A DNA stretch of 64,000 nucleotides. It comes from Pseudonocardia petroleophila. Lineage in GTDB: Bacteria > Actinomycetota > Actinomycetes > Mycobacteriales > Pseudonocardiaceae. Positions 26,439 to 34,340 of this stretch are shown in pieces. The translations under genes were made by a program, and so were the position numbers. Below the pieces are notes generated by a model. That model had not been told where the DNA came from, made no database searches, and saw only the letters and a list, made by a program, of their open reading frames with translations. Location: contig NZ_CP060131.1 in the NCBI RefSeq assembly GCF_014235185.1, positions 1,991,501-2,055,500 on the forward strand. Direction: 5' to 3'. Each line of letters begins with the position of its first letter. The stretch's first letter is position 1.

Positions 26439-27635
26439 TCAGACTGCGGCAGCGGCGGGCGTCGTCGGGGCGTCGGCGGGGTCGAGCCGCCGCGCCGTCA
26501 CCAGGGCGATCACCGCCAGGCCCGACGCGCCGAGCATCACCGCCGCCATCGCGGACGCGCTCGACCCGACGAGCGGTGAGACCGCCGCGCCCAGCCCGAA
26601 CTGACCCGCCCCGAGCAGGGCCGATGCGGTGCCGGCGACGTCGCGGGCGTGGCCGGTGGCCAGCGCCGTCGCGTTGCCCATGATCAGGCCCAGGCTCGAC
26701 ACGGCCAGGAACAGCAGGACCAGCACCGGCCAGACCGGGGCGCCGGCCGCGGTGACGGCCAGCAGCGCGGCCGCCGCGGTGACGAGGATCGCGACGCCGA
26801 TCGTGGCCTTGCGCCGCGGGTCGACGTCCCAGCGCGCGCCGAGCACCGAGACGAGGACCAGCCCGGCCGCGTTGGACGCGAACGCCGCCGCGTACCCGAC
26901 CGTCGACAGGCCCAGGACGTCCTGCAGCACGAACGACGAGCCGGAGATGTAGGCGAACATCGTGCTGAACGACAGGGCGAGCACGAGCGTCCAGGCGACG
27001 TAGGGCCCGCGGCGCAGGACCGAGGCGATGTCGGCGGCGGTGCGGCGCAGACCGCCGGTGCGGCGGCGCTCCACCGGCAGCGACTCGGGCACCGCCACCA
27101 GCACCCCGACCACCATCAGCACGGCGAGGCCGGCCAGCACGACGAAGATCCCGCGCCAGCCGATCGGGTCCACCAGGCCGCTCCCGACGAGCGGGGCGAC
27201 GACCGGGGCGACGCCGTTGATGGCCATCATCAGCGTGAACAGCTGGGCGGTGCGGCGGCCGGAGGTCCGGTCGACGATCACGGCGCGGGCCAGCACGATC
27301 CCGGCCGCCCCGGCGAAGCCCTGGACGAACCGCGCGCCCACCAGCACCCCGACGGTCGGCGCGAACGCCGCCCCGAGCCCGGCCAGCGCGCACACCGAGG
27401 CGCCGATCAGCAGCAGCGGCCGCCGCCCGCGCGCGTCGGACAGCGGGCCGATGACGAGCTGGCCGAGCGCCAGCCCCACCAGGAACGCGGTGAGCGTGAG
27501 CTGCACGCCCGACGCGGTCGTCCCGAGGTCGTCGACGACGCGGGGCAGCGCGGGCAGGTACATGTCCGTGGCCAGCGGCGCGATCGACGTCAGCAGGGCG
27601 AGGACGGTGATCCAGACCTTCTCGGCACGCGACAT
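26439..27635 (-). CDS. Bcr/CflA-type MFS drug efflux transporter
   Basis: A 398-residue 12-helix transporter. Bcr/CflA features are IAPLATDMYLPALPRVVDDLG at helix 1, GQLVIGPLSDARGRRPLLLIG (motif A) near residue 62, and GFAGAAGIVLARAVIVDR near residue 110. It probably expels drugs by proton antiport. ATG 27635 was chosen; the frame is also open upstream. It is divergent from a MarR regulator 43 bp away, the usual arrangement for a regulated efflux pump. Confidence 0.9.
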   Translation of the reverse strand: MSRAEKVWITVLALLTSIAPLATDMYLPALPRVVDDLGTTASGVQLTLTAFLVGLALGQLVIGPLSDARGRRPLLLIGASVCALAGLGAAFAPTVGVLVGARFVQGFAGAAGIVLARAVIVDRTSGRRTAQLFTLMMAINGVAPVVAPLVGSGLVDPIGWRGIFVVLAGLAVLMVVGVLVAVPESLPVERRRTGGLRRTAADIASVLRRGPYVAWTLVLALSFSTMFAYISGSSFVLQDVLGLSTVGYAAAFASNAAGLVLVSVLGARWDVDPRRKATIGVAILVTAAAALLAVTAAGAPVWPVLVLLFLAVSSLGLIMGNATALATGHARDVAGTASALLGAGQFGLGAAVSPLVGSSASAMAAVMLGASGLAVIALVTARRLDPADAPTTPAAAAV

Positions 27636-27636
27636 G

Positions 27637-27656
27637 GTTATGACTTTAGATATAAC
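27637..27656. promoter_or_regulatory. Inverted repeat in the MFS/MarR divergent gap, likely MarR operator
   Basis: GTTAT (27637-27641) and ATAAC (27652-27656) flank an AT-rich centre in an otherwise GC-rich gap between the divergent transporter and MarR genes. The centre also offers a TATATC -10-like box for the transporter. MarR proteins commonly bind such AT-rich palindromes. Confidence 0.5.
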
Positions 27657-27678
27657 TTGCTCACGTAGTCTGCGGGAT

Positions 27679-28134
27679 GTGACCGACTCGGAGCTCCGGA
27701 CCATCGCCGCGGCCGTCCACGTGCTCTCCCGGTCCCTGCACCGCCGCGGCGTCGCCCAGGTGGGGCTCGACGTCCTGCCGCCGTCGGAGTCGAAGGTGCT
27801 GCAGCAGATCGGCGCCCGCCCCGGCTCGTCGGTCTCCGAGATCGCCCGCGCCCTGCGCCTGCAGACCAGCAACGTCAGCACCTCCGTGCGCGCCCTCGTC
27901 GCCCGCGGCCTGGTCGACCGCACCCCCGACCCCGACGACCAGCGCCGCACCCTACTGCGGCCCAGCCCCGCCGCGCTCCGGCACCGGGAGATGCTGGAGG
28001 AGGCCTGGGCGGCGATCCTCGCCGACCTCCTCGCCGACCTCGACCCCGCCGACGCCGCCCACCTCCGCGCCGCCGCCCCCGCACTGGACCGCCTGTCCCG
28101 GGCCATCACCGCCGACCCGGCCCGGACGCTCTAG
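27679..28134 (+). CDS. MarR-family transcriptional regulator
   Basis: A 151-residue winged-helix protein. Helices 3 and 4 read SSVSEIARALRLQTSNVSTSVRALVARGLVDR (about residues 50-80), followed by the wing DPDDQRRTLLRPS. It probably represses the divergent efflux pump and itself, with release by a small molecule. GTG 27679 follows a TAGTCT box by seven bases, which would give a leaderless transcript. Confidence 0.88.
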   Translation: MTDSELRTIAAAVHVLSRSLHRRGVAQVGLDVLPPSESKVLQQIGARPGSSVSEIARALRLQTSNVSTSVRALVARGLVDRTPDPDDQRRTLLRPSPAALRHREMLEEAWAAILADLLADLDPADAAHLRAAAPALDRLSRAITADPARTL

Positions 28135-28147
28135 GCTCGACCCACCG

Positions 28148-28222
28148 GCCGGTGTAGCTCAGTGGTAGAGCACTCGCCTTGTAAGCGAAAGGTCGTCGGT
28201 TCGATCCCGACCTCCGGCTCCA
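28148..28222 (+). tRNA. tRNA-Thr (anticodon TGT)
   Basis: A complete cloverleaf can be drawn: acceptor GCCGGTG with CTCCGGC, D-arm GCTC/GAGC, anticodon loop CTTGTAA with anticodon TGT, T-arm GTCGG/CCGAC with TTCGATC loop, and an encoded CCA. There is one T-T mismatch in the acceptor stem and a C-A pair at the end of the anticodon stem. Its 3' half is the attachment site of the mobile element that follows. Confidence 0.93.
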
Positions 28223-28237
28223 GGTCCGACCAGCGGT
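28178..28237 (+). repeat. attL: 60-bp direct repeat overlapping tRNA-Thr 3' half
   Basis: Bases 28178-28237 are identical to 52373-52432. The repeat starts at CTTGTAAGCG in the anticodon loop, runs through the tRNA end and continues 15 bases beyond it to CCAGCGGT. The left copy restores the intact tRNA, and the integrase gene lies just inside it. A shorter related copy is at 57964-58000. Confidence 0.93.
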
Positions 28238-28270
28238 TTCTCTGCTGAGAAGATCGTCTTTGCGACACTC

Positions 28271-28290
28271 GTGCCACGGGATGTGCCGCG
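28271..28290 (+). repeat. Repeat motif GCCACGGGATGxGCCGCG, copy 1
   Basis: A motif of about 20 bases, GTGCCACGGGATGTGCCGCG, sits between attL and the integrase start. Near-identical copies in the same orientation occur at 52258-52277 and 57920-57939, each close to an att copy. It could be an integrase arm-binding site or a trace of repeated insertion. Confidence 0.5.
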
Positions 28291-28311
28291 AACCGCGGGA
28301 CAATTGACGTC

Positions 28312-29589
28312 ATGGCAGGGCGTCCAGCGGCAGGTAGAGCCCGCGCGAGGGGCAACATCGGCACTCTCCGTAGCGGTGCGTTGAGGGTGCGGGTGTACGC
28401 CGGCGTCGACCCGGTGACGGGCAAGCGGCACGACCTGGTGGCCATCATCCCGCCCGGCCCCGACGCCAAGCGCGAAGCGAAGCGCACCCTCGATCGGTTC
28501 CTGCACGAGATCGCGGAGAAGCGGAACCCGCGCACGTCCGCGACGGTCGACCAGCTCCTCACCCGCTACCTCGACCAGTTCGACGGCGCCCCCAACACGC
28601 TGACGATCTATCGCAGCTACCTGCGCAACCACGTGTCTCCGTTCATCGGGCACGTGAAGGTCGGGGCGCTCGACGCGGAGATCTTGGACGCGCTGTACGC
28701 CGAGCTCCGCCGGTGCCGGCTGCACTGCAACGGCAAGCGCGGTCCGCAGCACTGGAGCCGTCACGAGCACGCGTGCGACCGCCGCTGCACCCGCCCGCAC
28801 GTCTGCCGCCCCCTTGGTGCGTCGGTCGTCCGGCACGTCCACTTCCTGCTCTCCGGCGCGTTCGAGCGCGCCGTGCGGTGGCGGTGGGTCGGGATCAACC
28901 CGGTCACGATGGCGTCGCCACCGCCCGCGCCACGGCCGAACCCGCAGCCGCCGTCACCGCGGGAGGCGGCGCGGATCGTCGAGGAGTCGTGGAAGGACCC
29001 GGACTGGGGCGCGCTGGTCTGGACGGCGATGACGACGGGTGCCCGCCGCGGCGAGCTGTGCGCGATCCGCCTGCTGTCGGTGGACCTGGACGAGGGGCGC
29101 GAGACGCTGTGGCTTCGCCGGGCGATCCGAAAGGAGCACGGTGTGCTCGTCGAGGCAGAGCTGAAGACACACCAGCAGCGCCGGGTCGCGCTCGACGTGG
29201 AGACGGCGGAGATCCTGCGCGAGCACATCTCGCGGGCTCGTGCTCGCGCCGCTTCCCTCGGGCTCGTTCTGCCGGCCAGCGCTTTCCTGTTCTCCGGCTC
29301 GCCCGACAGCTCGACCTTCCCGATCCCGGACAGCGTGACCCAGCGGTACGACCGCCTGGCCGTGCGCCTCGACATCGCGACGACGTTCCACCGCCTCCGC
29401 CACTACTCGGCCACTGAGCTCATAGCCGCAGGTGTTGACCCGCGGACGGTCGCAGGTCGGCTCGGACACGGTGGCGGCGGAACTACAACGCTCAAGACCT
29501 ACTCGGCGTGGGTCTCTGAGGCCGATCAGCGGGCAGCGGAACGTCTAAGCGCTCGAATGCCGCGTCGTCCGCCACCCCAGCTCTCGTGA
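28312..29589 (+). CDS. int: Site-specific tyrosine integrase
   Basis: This 425-residue phage-type integrase has an N-terminal arm-binding and SAM-like core-binding region (about residues 75-200, interrupted by a Cys/His-rich stretch near 140-165 that could bind zinc) and a C-terminal catalytic domain. Catalytic residues are visible: Arg in TGARRGEL (about 244), His-x-x-Arg in HRLRHYS (about 360-363), His in GHGGGGTT and the nucleophile Tyr in TLKTY (about 396). It catalyses insertion and excision between the tRNA-Thr att sites. ATG 28312 lies 74 bp inside attL. Confidence 0.93.
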   Translation: MAGRPAAGRARARGNIGTLRSGALRVRVYAGVDPVTGKRHDLVAIIPPGPDAKREAKRTLDRFLHEIAEKRNPRTSATVDQLLTRYLDQFDGAPNTLTIYRSYLRNHVSPFIGHVKVGALDAEILDALYAELRRCRLHCNGKRGPQHWSRHEHACDRRCTRPHVCRPLGASVVRHVHFLLSGAFERAVRWRWVGINPVTMASPPPAPRPNPQPPSPREAARIVEESWKDPDWGALVWTAMTTGARRGELCAIRLLSVDLDEGRETLWLRRAIRKEHGVLVEAELKTHQQRRVALDVETAEILREHISRARARAASLGLVLPASAFLFSGSPDSSTFPIPDSVTQRYDRLAVRLDIATTFHRLRHYSATELIAAGVDPRTVAGRLGHGGGGTTTLKTYSAWVSEADQRAAERLSARMPRRPPPQLS

Positions 29590-29866
29590 GCTGATCGAGC
29601 CCGGGATGGAGGCCGTGCTGGTGCAGCTGCCCACCTCGGTGGGCTAGCAGCAATAGCTGTCGGAGAAGACCGAGCTGCGCACAGCGTCACGATTCGTGGT
29701 GCGCTTCGTTAGCTGCGCACTAGACTGAAGCTAAGTCTATGACAGGGGCCACATGGTCGCTACGCAAAGTGACTTGAGGGGGTCAAAAAGCACTCTGTGT
29801 GACGAGTGCCTACGATCACGAGGTGGGACGCTACTTGCTGCTGCTCTGGACAGGGGATGAGGCGGG
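29590..29866. other. Gap after int; hairpin at 29629-29644
   Basis: GCCCAC-CTCG-GTGGGC (29629-29644) is a perfect hairpin 40 bp after the integrase stop and may terminate its transcript. From about 29690 the sequence becomes clearly AT-richer than the flanks, marking the left edge of the cargo block that follows. No gene is seen. Confidence 0.45.
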
Positions 29867-30658
29867 ATGAACAACGTTCGTCGGTTTCTCCCAGAGGTTG
29901 AGATGGAGCTACCGTCAACCAACCTCCATTACGACCGGGCGTGCATTGTTGAAGCCGTTATCGAGTTTCGCTGCTCACTCGCAGAGAATGTGACGTTAGA
30001 TGACCTTGCTGCCGTGATGGCAGATCAGGACGACTATACGCAGTCGCAGAAGCTTTTTAACGCAGAGAGTACTATAGACGTATCTGGTAGCGACTTTCGT
30101 GGGGAGACTACCGGATCTGTCGTCGGATACTGCTATGTCCGCGATGATGAGGCGAGGAAAGTCTTCGTCAAGTTGGACGGATTCGCCTTCTCGTGGGTCG
30201 GAAACTACGAGAACTGGACGAACTTTCAGGAAGAGGTGGGGACGCATTGGGCTAGGTTCTTGAGTCAGATCGTTCCAAAGTCTGTTGACCGAGTCGGTGT
30301 TCGGTACATCAACAGGATCGATGTTGCTGGTCGACATATCGAGATCAGTGACTACCTTCGTACTAATGTCAACCTATCACCGTATCTGCCGCAAATGATT
30401 GCAGGCTACTATCTGCAGGTTCAGGTTCCGGTGCAGAAGTACGATGGTATCGCGACCATCACATCAACCATTGCTCCACCTGGAAAAGAAGACGAGCTTT
30501 CGCTCGTTCTCGACATCGATTGCTGGCGAGCGACCAGGATAGTGGAGGACTTTCAAGAAGATGGCGATCTTTGGACCGCCCTAGCTGATCTGCGTTTAAT
30601 GAAGAATTATGTCTTCGAGGCATGCATTACCGACGCGACAAGGGGGCTGATTAGCTGA
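29867..30658 (+). CDS. TIGR04255-family protein
   Basis: A 263-residue protein whose features match the sporadically distributed TIGR04255 family. It has an N-terminal VEAVIEFRC strand, a central VDRVGVRYINRIDV (about residues 141-154), a middle run of beta strands, and a C-terminal RLMKNYVFEACITDATRGLI. No catalytic site is recognised and the family's function is not established. Codon use is AT-rich (TTT, TTA and AAT codons are frequent) and unlike the surrounding genes, indicating recent transfer. Its stop overlaps the next gene (TGATG). Confidence 0.78.
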   Translation: MNNVRRFLPEVEMELPSTNLHYDRACIVEAVIEFRCSLAENVTLDDLAAVMADQDDYTQSQKLFNAESTIDVSGSDFRGETTGSVVGYCYVRDDEARKVFVKLDGFAFSWVGNYENWTNFQEEVGTHWARFLSQIVPKSVDRVGVRYINRIDVAGRHIEISDYLRTNVNLSPYLPQMIAGYYLQVQVPVQKYDGIATITSTIAPPGKEDELSLVLDIDCWRATRIVEDFQEDGDLWTALADLRLMKNYVFEACITDATRGLIS

Positions 30659-30921
30659 TGCCAGTAGCAGTTAGTGGTTTTGATTTCGGGGTGCGCGACG
30701 ACGGGGTAAGGTTCACGGCGTCGGCCTCTCACTTCCTTGACGATGCACAACGGGCTCTAGGTCAGCAGCTAAGCGGCGGTAGTCGTGGTGCGCGACACCT
30801 TGTTACGAGGCCCGTTGTGCCATCGTCTATGACGAGGGCGTTAGACTTCTACGACGGCCCTGAGGCGCCATTAGCGCCTATGAATCTCGTTCCTTTGGTT
30901 GAGGCCGACGATGAATGGTGA
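30658..30921 (+). CDS. Hypothetical small protein in the TIGR04255 cargo operon
   Basis: An 87-residue protein of unknown family, without membrane segments or Cys. ATG 30658 shares its first base with the last base of the upstream stop, so translation is coupled. It shares the AT-shifted base composition of its neighbours and probably works with the TIGR04255 protein. Confidence 0.6.
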   Translation: MPVAVSGFDFGVRDDGVRFTASASHFLDDAQRALGQQLSGGSRGARHLVTRPVVPSSMTRALDFYDGPEAPLAPMNLVPLVEADDEW

Positions 30922-30953
30922 AGCTGCCCTAGGATGTTGACGGAAGTAGGCCA

Positions 30954-31490
30954 ATGCGCCCTCACCTGCCGTGGCTATGTCAAGGTGACATATTCCGAGA
31001 CGTGCCAGTCGTTGACGTAGCGCTGCAAGGAAGGGGGACAGTTCGGCCCCGCGTCAGCAACGGGCCGGCGATCCTGCTGACGCATGGCTGTGTCCTAGAT
31101 AAGAGAACCAACAGCGGCAAATCTCGCGTCGAGCGGCTGCAGTTTGCACCCTTGAAGGCAATGACCTTACTGAACGCGGACAAGGCCAGAAACTTGGTTT
31201 TGAAGGCCCGTGAACTCGCCCCGTCGGAGGTCATGTACCTTGGAGAGATCGGTGAGTTCGGCGCCGCCTTCTTCTCCTTTACGGATCCCTACTGGCTGCC
31301 CGCGCAATACTTCGAGCTGACGTTCCAGCTATTCCCAGAGCATCTCGAAGCCGATGAAACCGGTGAATTCGTATGCCCAACGATCAATGATACACGAATG
31401 GGGCGTATTGAGTCTGACGAGCTGATCCTGCTAAGCGCGAAGCTGGTTGCGTTCTGGACTAGACAAAAGGCTGGTCCGCCCGCTACCTGA
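30954..31490 (+). CDS. Hypothetical protein, third gene of the TIGR04255 cargo operon
   Basis: A 178-residue soluble protein. The N-terminus reads WLCQGDIFRDVPVVD and then AILLTHGCVLDK, a Cys/His-bearing loop that recalls small conserved proteins found near toxin and defence genes; I cannot name the family. The rest alternates strands and helices and ends with a basic segment. ATG 30954 has GGAAG upstream. It lies 32 bp after the previous gene, so the three genes are likely one transcript. Confidence 0.65.
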   Translation: MRPHLPWLCQGDIFRDVPVVDVALQGRGTVRPRVSNGPAILLTHGCVLDKRTNSGKSRVERLQFAPLKAMTLLNADKARNLVLKARELAPSEVMYLGEIGEFGAAFFSFTDPYWLPAQYFELTFQLFPEHLEADETGEFVCPTINDTRMGRIESDELILLSAKLVAFWTRQKAGPPAT

Positions 31491-31534
31491 GAAGTTGAGT
31501 GCCATGTAGTCAGCACCCGCCGTACAGTATCGTC

Positions 31535-31873
31535 GTGACTAAGGTTCTCACTGTCTCGACCGCCGCCCCAACGCGCGAGGCGGGACTTCGACTCGCAGAA
31601 TCCGCAACTTCAGCTGGTCTCGCCGCGGGCGGGCAAGTATCTGGTCCCGTCGCATCGGTGTTCTGGCACGGCGGCGAGTTCGGGCAGGGTAAAGAGTGGG
31701 TGGTCTCGTTCAAGACCACCGAGGAACGCTACGACGAGCTGGAGGCGCACCTCATCGAGCACCATGAGTGGCGGAACCCCGAGGTGACGGCAGTCCCGAT
31801 CGCCCGGGCGTCAGCGGCGTACGTCGAGTGGGTTGAGCGCGTGACGGCCAAGAAGGTCGCGAACGACGGGTAG
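31535..31873 (+). CDS. CutA1-like divalent cation tolerance protein
   Basis: This 112-residue protein has the CutA ferredoxin-like fold order. It has TAAPTREAGLRLAESATSAGLAAGGQVSGPVASVFWHGGE at the N-terminus, then EWVVSFKTTEERYDELEAHLIEHHEWRNPEVTAVPI, matching the CutA signature in which WHGGE replaces the common YWWEG. CutA forms trimers; its role is unsettled. GTG 31535. Its last 63 bp overlap, on the opposite strand, the 3' end of the HTH regulator gene. Confidence 0.75.
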   Translation: MTKVLTVSTAAPTREAGLRLAESATSAGLAAGGQVSGPVASVFWHGGEFGQGKEWVVSFKTTEERYDELEAHLIEHHEWRNPEVTAVPIARASAAYVEWVERVTAKKVANDG

Positions 31874-33178
31874 GTCGCCGTGCTCGGCGAGGCGGCTTGC
31901 GACCTTTACCAGCCGCCCGCGCGGTCGGACGGAAGAGACGTTGCCCATGACCGTGAGGCTCGACTCGACCGCGGCCGCGGCCTGCTCGATCTCGCCGGCA
32001 TCGATGTACGACTCGGCGAGCCAGGACGAGTAGAGCGCCTTGTCTCGTGAGTGCGAGTCGCTGTAGTGCGCGAGCGCGGACTCCAGCACCGGGACCGCCC
32101 GGAGCGGGCGGCGGAGTTCGCTCCAGCAGCGGCCGGTCATGATCGCGAGTTCGGTCTCGTCGATCCAGGCCGCGTAGTCCGGCGTCCGGCCGTCGGCGAG
32201 CGCGAGGGCATCCTCCGCCCGGCCGAGGCAGCGGGCCGTGGCGTCCGCGTCGCCGTCGAGGGCGAACGTCCAGGCGGCGCGGGACAGGAGCAGTGCGCGG
32301 ACTCCGGGGTCGACGCCCGGCTGGTCTGCGGCGTGCACCGACTTCTCCGAGATTGTTCGGGCGGGCCGTCCGAGGCCGATCAGCTGGTAGGCGTGGAAGG
32401 CCAGGGCGTTGCCAGCGAGTCCTGCGTCGCCCGCCTCCGCCGCCGCTGCGTGGCTTCGCCGGTAGTGGTCACTCGCGTCGCCGTGCCAGCCCGCGTCGAA
32501 CGCCGCCCAGCCGGCCTGCTGCGACTGCTCGGCGTGCAGCGCAAGGAGGCTGCGGTGCACCGACTCCCGGCCGACACCCTCGCGGAGCAGGTGGCCGGTC
32601 AGCTCCGCTTCCGCTGCGTAGAGCCGGTAGGTGTCGCCGCCGCCGAGCGTCGCGTCGAGCTTGCGGAGGCTGACGAGGCGCTGCCGCAGCTCGTCGACGA
32701 CTTCCTGCGTGGCACTGCCCGCGCCGGTCCCGCCGCCGACGACCGCAGCGAGCAGGCCGGAGATCGCGAGCGTGGAGCCCGTGCGGAGGAAGTCGCGTCG
32801 CTGCACCGAGGGGTCACCGTCTCCCAGGTCGAAGTCGTCAGCGGTCGTCACCGACGCTAGGGACGGTTCGGGGGCATCGACAGGGCAAGTCCCCGGCATT
32901 CGGGGCGTGGTTATCGCGGGGCCGGACTCGCCGGGCGGCGGCGCGCCGAGCTGCTCGAGCAGTCGCCGGTAGACGGCCTGGGGTCGCTTGACGCGGCCGT
33001 TCTCCCACCGGTTGATGAGGCGCGCGTCCAGCGACGTGCCGCGTTCCTCCTTGCGCTCCCATGCGACGCGGACGACCTGGGCGGCGAGTTCCTCCTGCGA
33101 CCAGTTCATCGTCTCGCTGCGCCACCGGCGTAGGCGGTGGCCCCACGGTTCGTCGAACGCGTCCTGCACGCCGGTCAT
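31811..33178 (-). CDS. XRE-type HTH protein with TPR-like C-terminal region
   Basis: A 455-residue protein. The N-terminal helix-turn-helix (about residues 12-70: MNWSQEELAAQVVRVAWERK... INRWENGRVKRPQ) is followed by a linker with a hydrophobic stretch preceded by RRDFLRTG (about residues 128-155). A long alpha-helical region of repeated units (about 170-445) resembles the TPR regulators common in actinobacteria. It probably senses a ligand or partner through the repeats. The gene reads leftward and overlaps the CutA-like gene by 63 bp at the 3' ends. Confidence 0.78.
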   Translation of the reverse strand: MTGVQDAFDEPWGHRLRRWRSETMNWSQEELAAQVVRVAWERKEERGTSLDARLINRWENGRVKRPQAVYRRLLEQLGAPPPGESGPAITTPRMPGTCPVDAPEPSLASVTTADDFDLGDGDPSVQRRDFLRTGSTLAISGLLAAVVGGGTGAGSATQEVVDELRQRLVSLRKLDATLGGGDTYRLYAAEAELTGHLLREGVGRESVHRSLLALHAEQSQQAGWAAFDAGWHGDASDHYRRSHAAAAEAGDAGLAGNALAFHAYQLIGLGRPARTISEKSVHAADQPGVDPGVRALLLSRAAWTFALDGDADATARCLGRAEDALALADGRTPDYAAWIDETELAIMTGRCWSELRRPLRAVPVLESALAHYSDSHSRDKALYSSWLAESYIDAGEIEQAAAAVESSLTVMGNVSSVRPRGRLVKVASRLAEHGDLPVVRDLLGRHALNPLDVRR

Positions 33179-33281
33179 GGTCGGTCCCTCCGCCGCCTAC
33201 CGCTCGAATGCCGGGGTTCTGCCGTGCGGTGCCGGGCGTTTGACCTGCGTTGTCCCGCCCAGGGTCGCGATCGTCATCGGC

Positions 33282-33455
33282 ATGAACCCCAGTGCACCAC
33301 AGCCTCCCGACACTCCGAGGGCGATTCAGGAACTCCGCGCGGAGGTCGTGGCGGCGCTGGAACGCGTCGAGCAGCTCAGGAGGGCTCGTCGCCGGTACCT
33401 AGCCGACGTTCGATGGCGTCGAGCCGTCGGTAGATCGCAGTCAGGTCCGCCTTGA
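33282..33455 (+). CDS. Possible 57-residue coiled-coil protein
   Basis: A short frame from ATG 33282 encodes a highly charged helix: PRAIQELRAEVVAALERVEQ, then RRARRRY. It is divergent from the HTH-TPR gene by about 100 bp and overlaps the next regulator gene antisense by 80 bp. The repeated Glu/Arg pattern looks like a real short coiled coil, but the evidence is weak. Confidence 0.35.
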   Translation: MNPSAPQPPDTPRAIQELRAEVVAALERVEQLRRARRRYLADVRWRRAVGRSQSGPP

Positions 33456-33732
33456 CCGCGTCGAGCTCGGCGAGGACCGGATCGTCCTGGTCGACGTCCG
33501 CGGTGGGTTGTCCCTCCAGGATCCGGGCGATCTGATCGCCCGGCCAGCCGAGGGCCTCGGACACGGCGGCCAGCGTGCGCGGGTTGCGCCGCCGCGGCTG
33601 GAGGTTCTGCTGCAGCTCCCGGACGGTCATGAGCGCCACGCCGGCCCGGGCGGCGAGGTCCGCCTGCGTCATGTCGATCTCGGCCATGCGTGCCCGGATC
33701 GCAGCGGCGACGCCGTCCCAGTCCTTCGTCAC
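33376..33732 (-). CDS. XRE-family helix-turn-helix protein
   Basis: A 118-residue regulator. The HTH reads MTQADLAARAGVALMTVRELQ (about residues 21-41), followed by ALGWPGDQIARILEGQ, and a C-terminal coiled coil (LDAVKADLTAIYRRLDAIERRL). It likely represses the element's transfer genes or itself. GTG 33732 was chosen because it starts just before the HTH fold. It is divergent from the excisionase gene 146 bp away. Confidence 0.75.
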   Translation of the reverse strand: MTKDWDGVAAAIRARMAEIDMTQADLAARAGVALMTVRELQQNLQPRRRNPRTLAAVSEALGWPGDQIARILEGQPTADVDQDDPVLAELDAVKADLTAIYRRLDAIERRLGTGDEPS

Positions 33733-33878
33733 GCGTGCCTCCGTACCTGCTGATTTCAGTACCGAGGCTAGCGCCCCATCCACAGGTCGAAGGCAACTGC
33801 AGGTCATCCGGCCAACGTGAGTGCTAATATTAGTACTACGGTTAGTCCTCAGGTGGTTCCCGAGTCAGGAGAGAAGCA

Positions 33879-34115
33879 ATGAGGAAGTTCCAGCCCCAGG
33901 TGGTCACGGCAGCGCCGAAGTTCTACAGCGTCGCCCAGGTCGCCGCCATGTTCGGCATGTCGCCGATGACCCTCTACCGCGCCATCGCCGCGGGGGAGTT
34001 CCCCGCCGTCCGCATCCGCGGCCGGCTGATCGTCCCGGCGAAGGCCGTAGACGCGATGGCCGACACCGCCACGGCCGAGCAGACCGTCGTCGACGCCGCC
34101 GGATGGGTGGTGTGA
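33879..34115 (+). CDS. xis: Excisionase-like MerR-type HTH protein
   Basis: A 78-residue protein with a winged helix typical of element excisionases: FYSVAQVAAMFGMSPMTLYRAIAAGEFPAVRIRGRLIVPAKAVDAM. It likely bends DNA near att and directs the integrase to excise. ATG 33879 has GGAGAG upstream. It heads a rightward operon of tightly spaced transfer genes (33879 to about 44570) and is 4.3 kb away from int, an unusual separation. Confidence 0.8.
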   Translation: MRKFQPQVVTAAPKFYSVAQVAAMFGMSPMTLYRAIAAGEFPAVRIRGRLIVPAKAVDAMADTATAEQTVVDAAGWVV

Positions 34116-34118
34116 GTC

Positions 34119-34340
34119 GTGGGGACGATCGGAGTGCTCATCTTCTTCGCCGTCGTCGGCGCGGTCATCTGCGCCAAAGCGCGCAGCGCGGGCGGGGCGA
34201 TCCTCTTCGCACTCATCGCGCTCGGTCTCTTCATCTCCACCCCGGCCGGGGCCGGGCTGCCCGGGATGCTGACCGACTTCATGTCGTCGGTCTCCCAGGC
34301 GTCGGAGCCACTCACCGGTGGGCCGGAGGCAGTGGGATGA
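34119..34340 (+). CDS. Small membrane protein
   Basis: A 73-residue protein with two hydrophobic helices (about residues 3-18 and 25-42) and a short polar tail. GTG 34119 follows the xis stop by three bases, and its stop overlaps the start of the WhiB gene (ATGA). Small membrane proteins of this kind are frequent in actinobacterial transfer operons; the role is unknown. Confidence 0.65.
   Translation: MGTIGVLIFFAVVGAVICAKARSAGGAILFALIALGLFISTPAGAGLPGMLTDFMSSVSQASEPLTGGPEAVG

Noticed and set aside
33821..34336. Long frame upstream of the WhiB gene
   Set aside because: It overlaps the excisionase-like and small membrane protein genes in other frames and has no family feature before ATG 34337.
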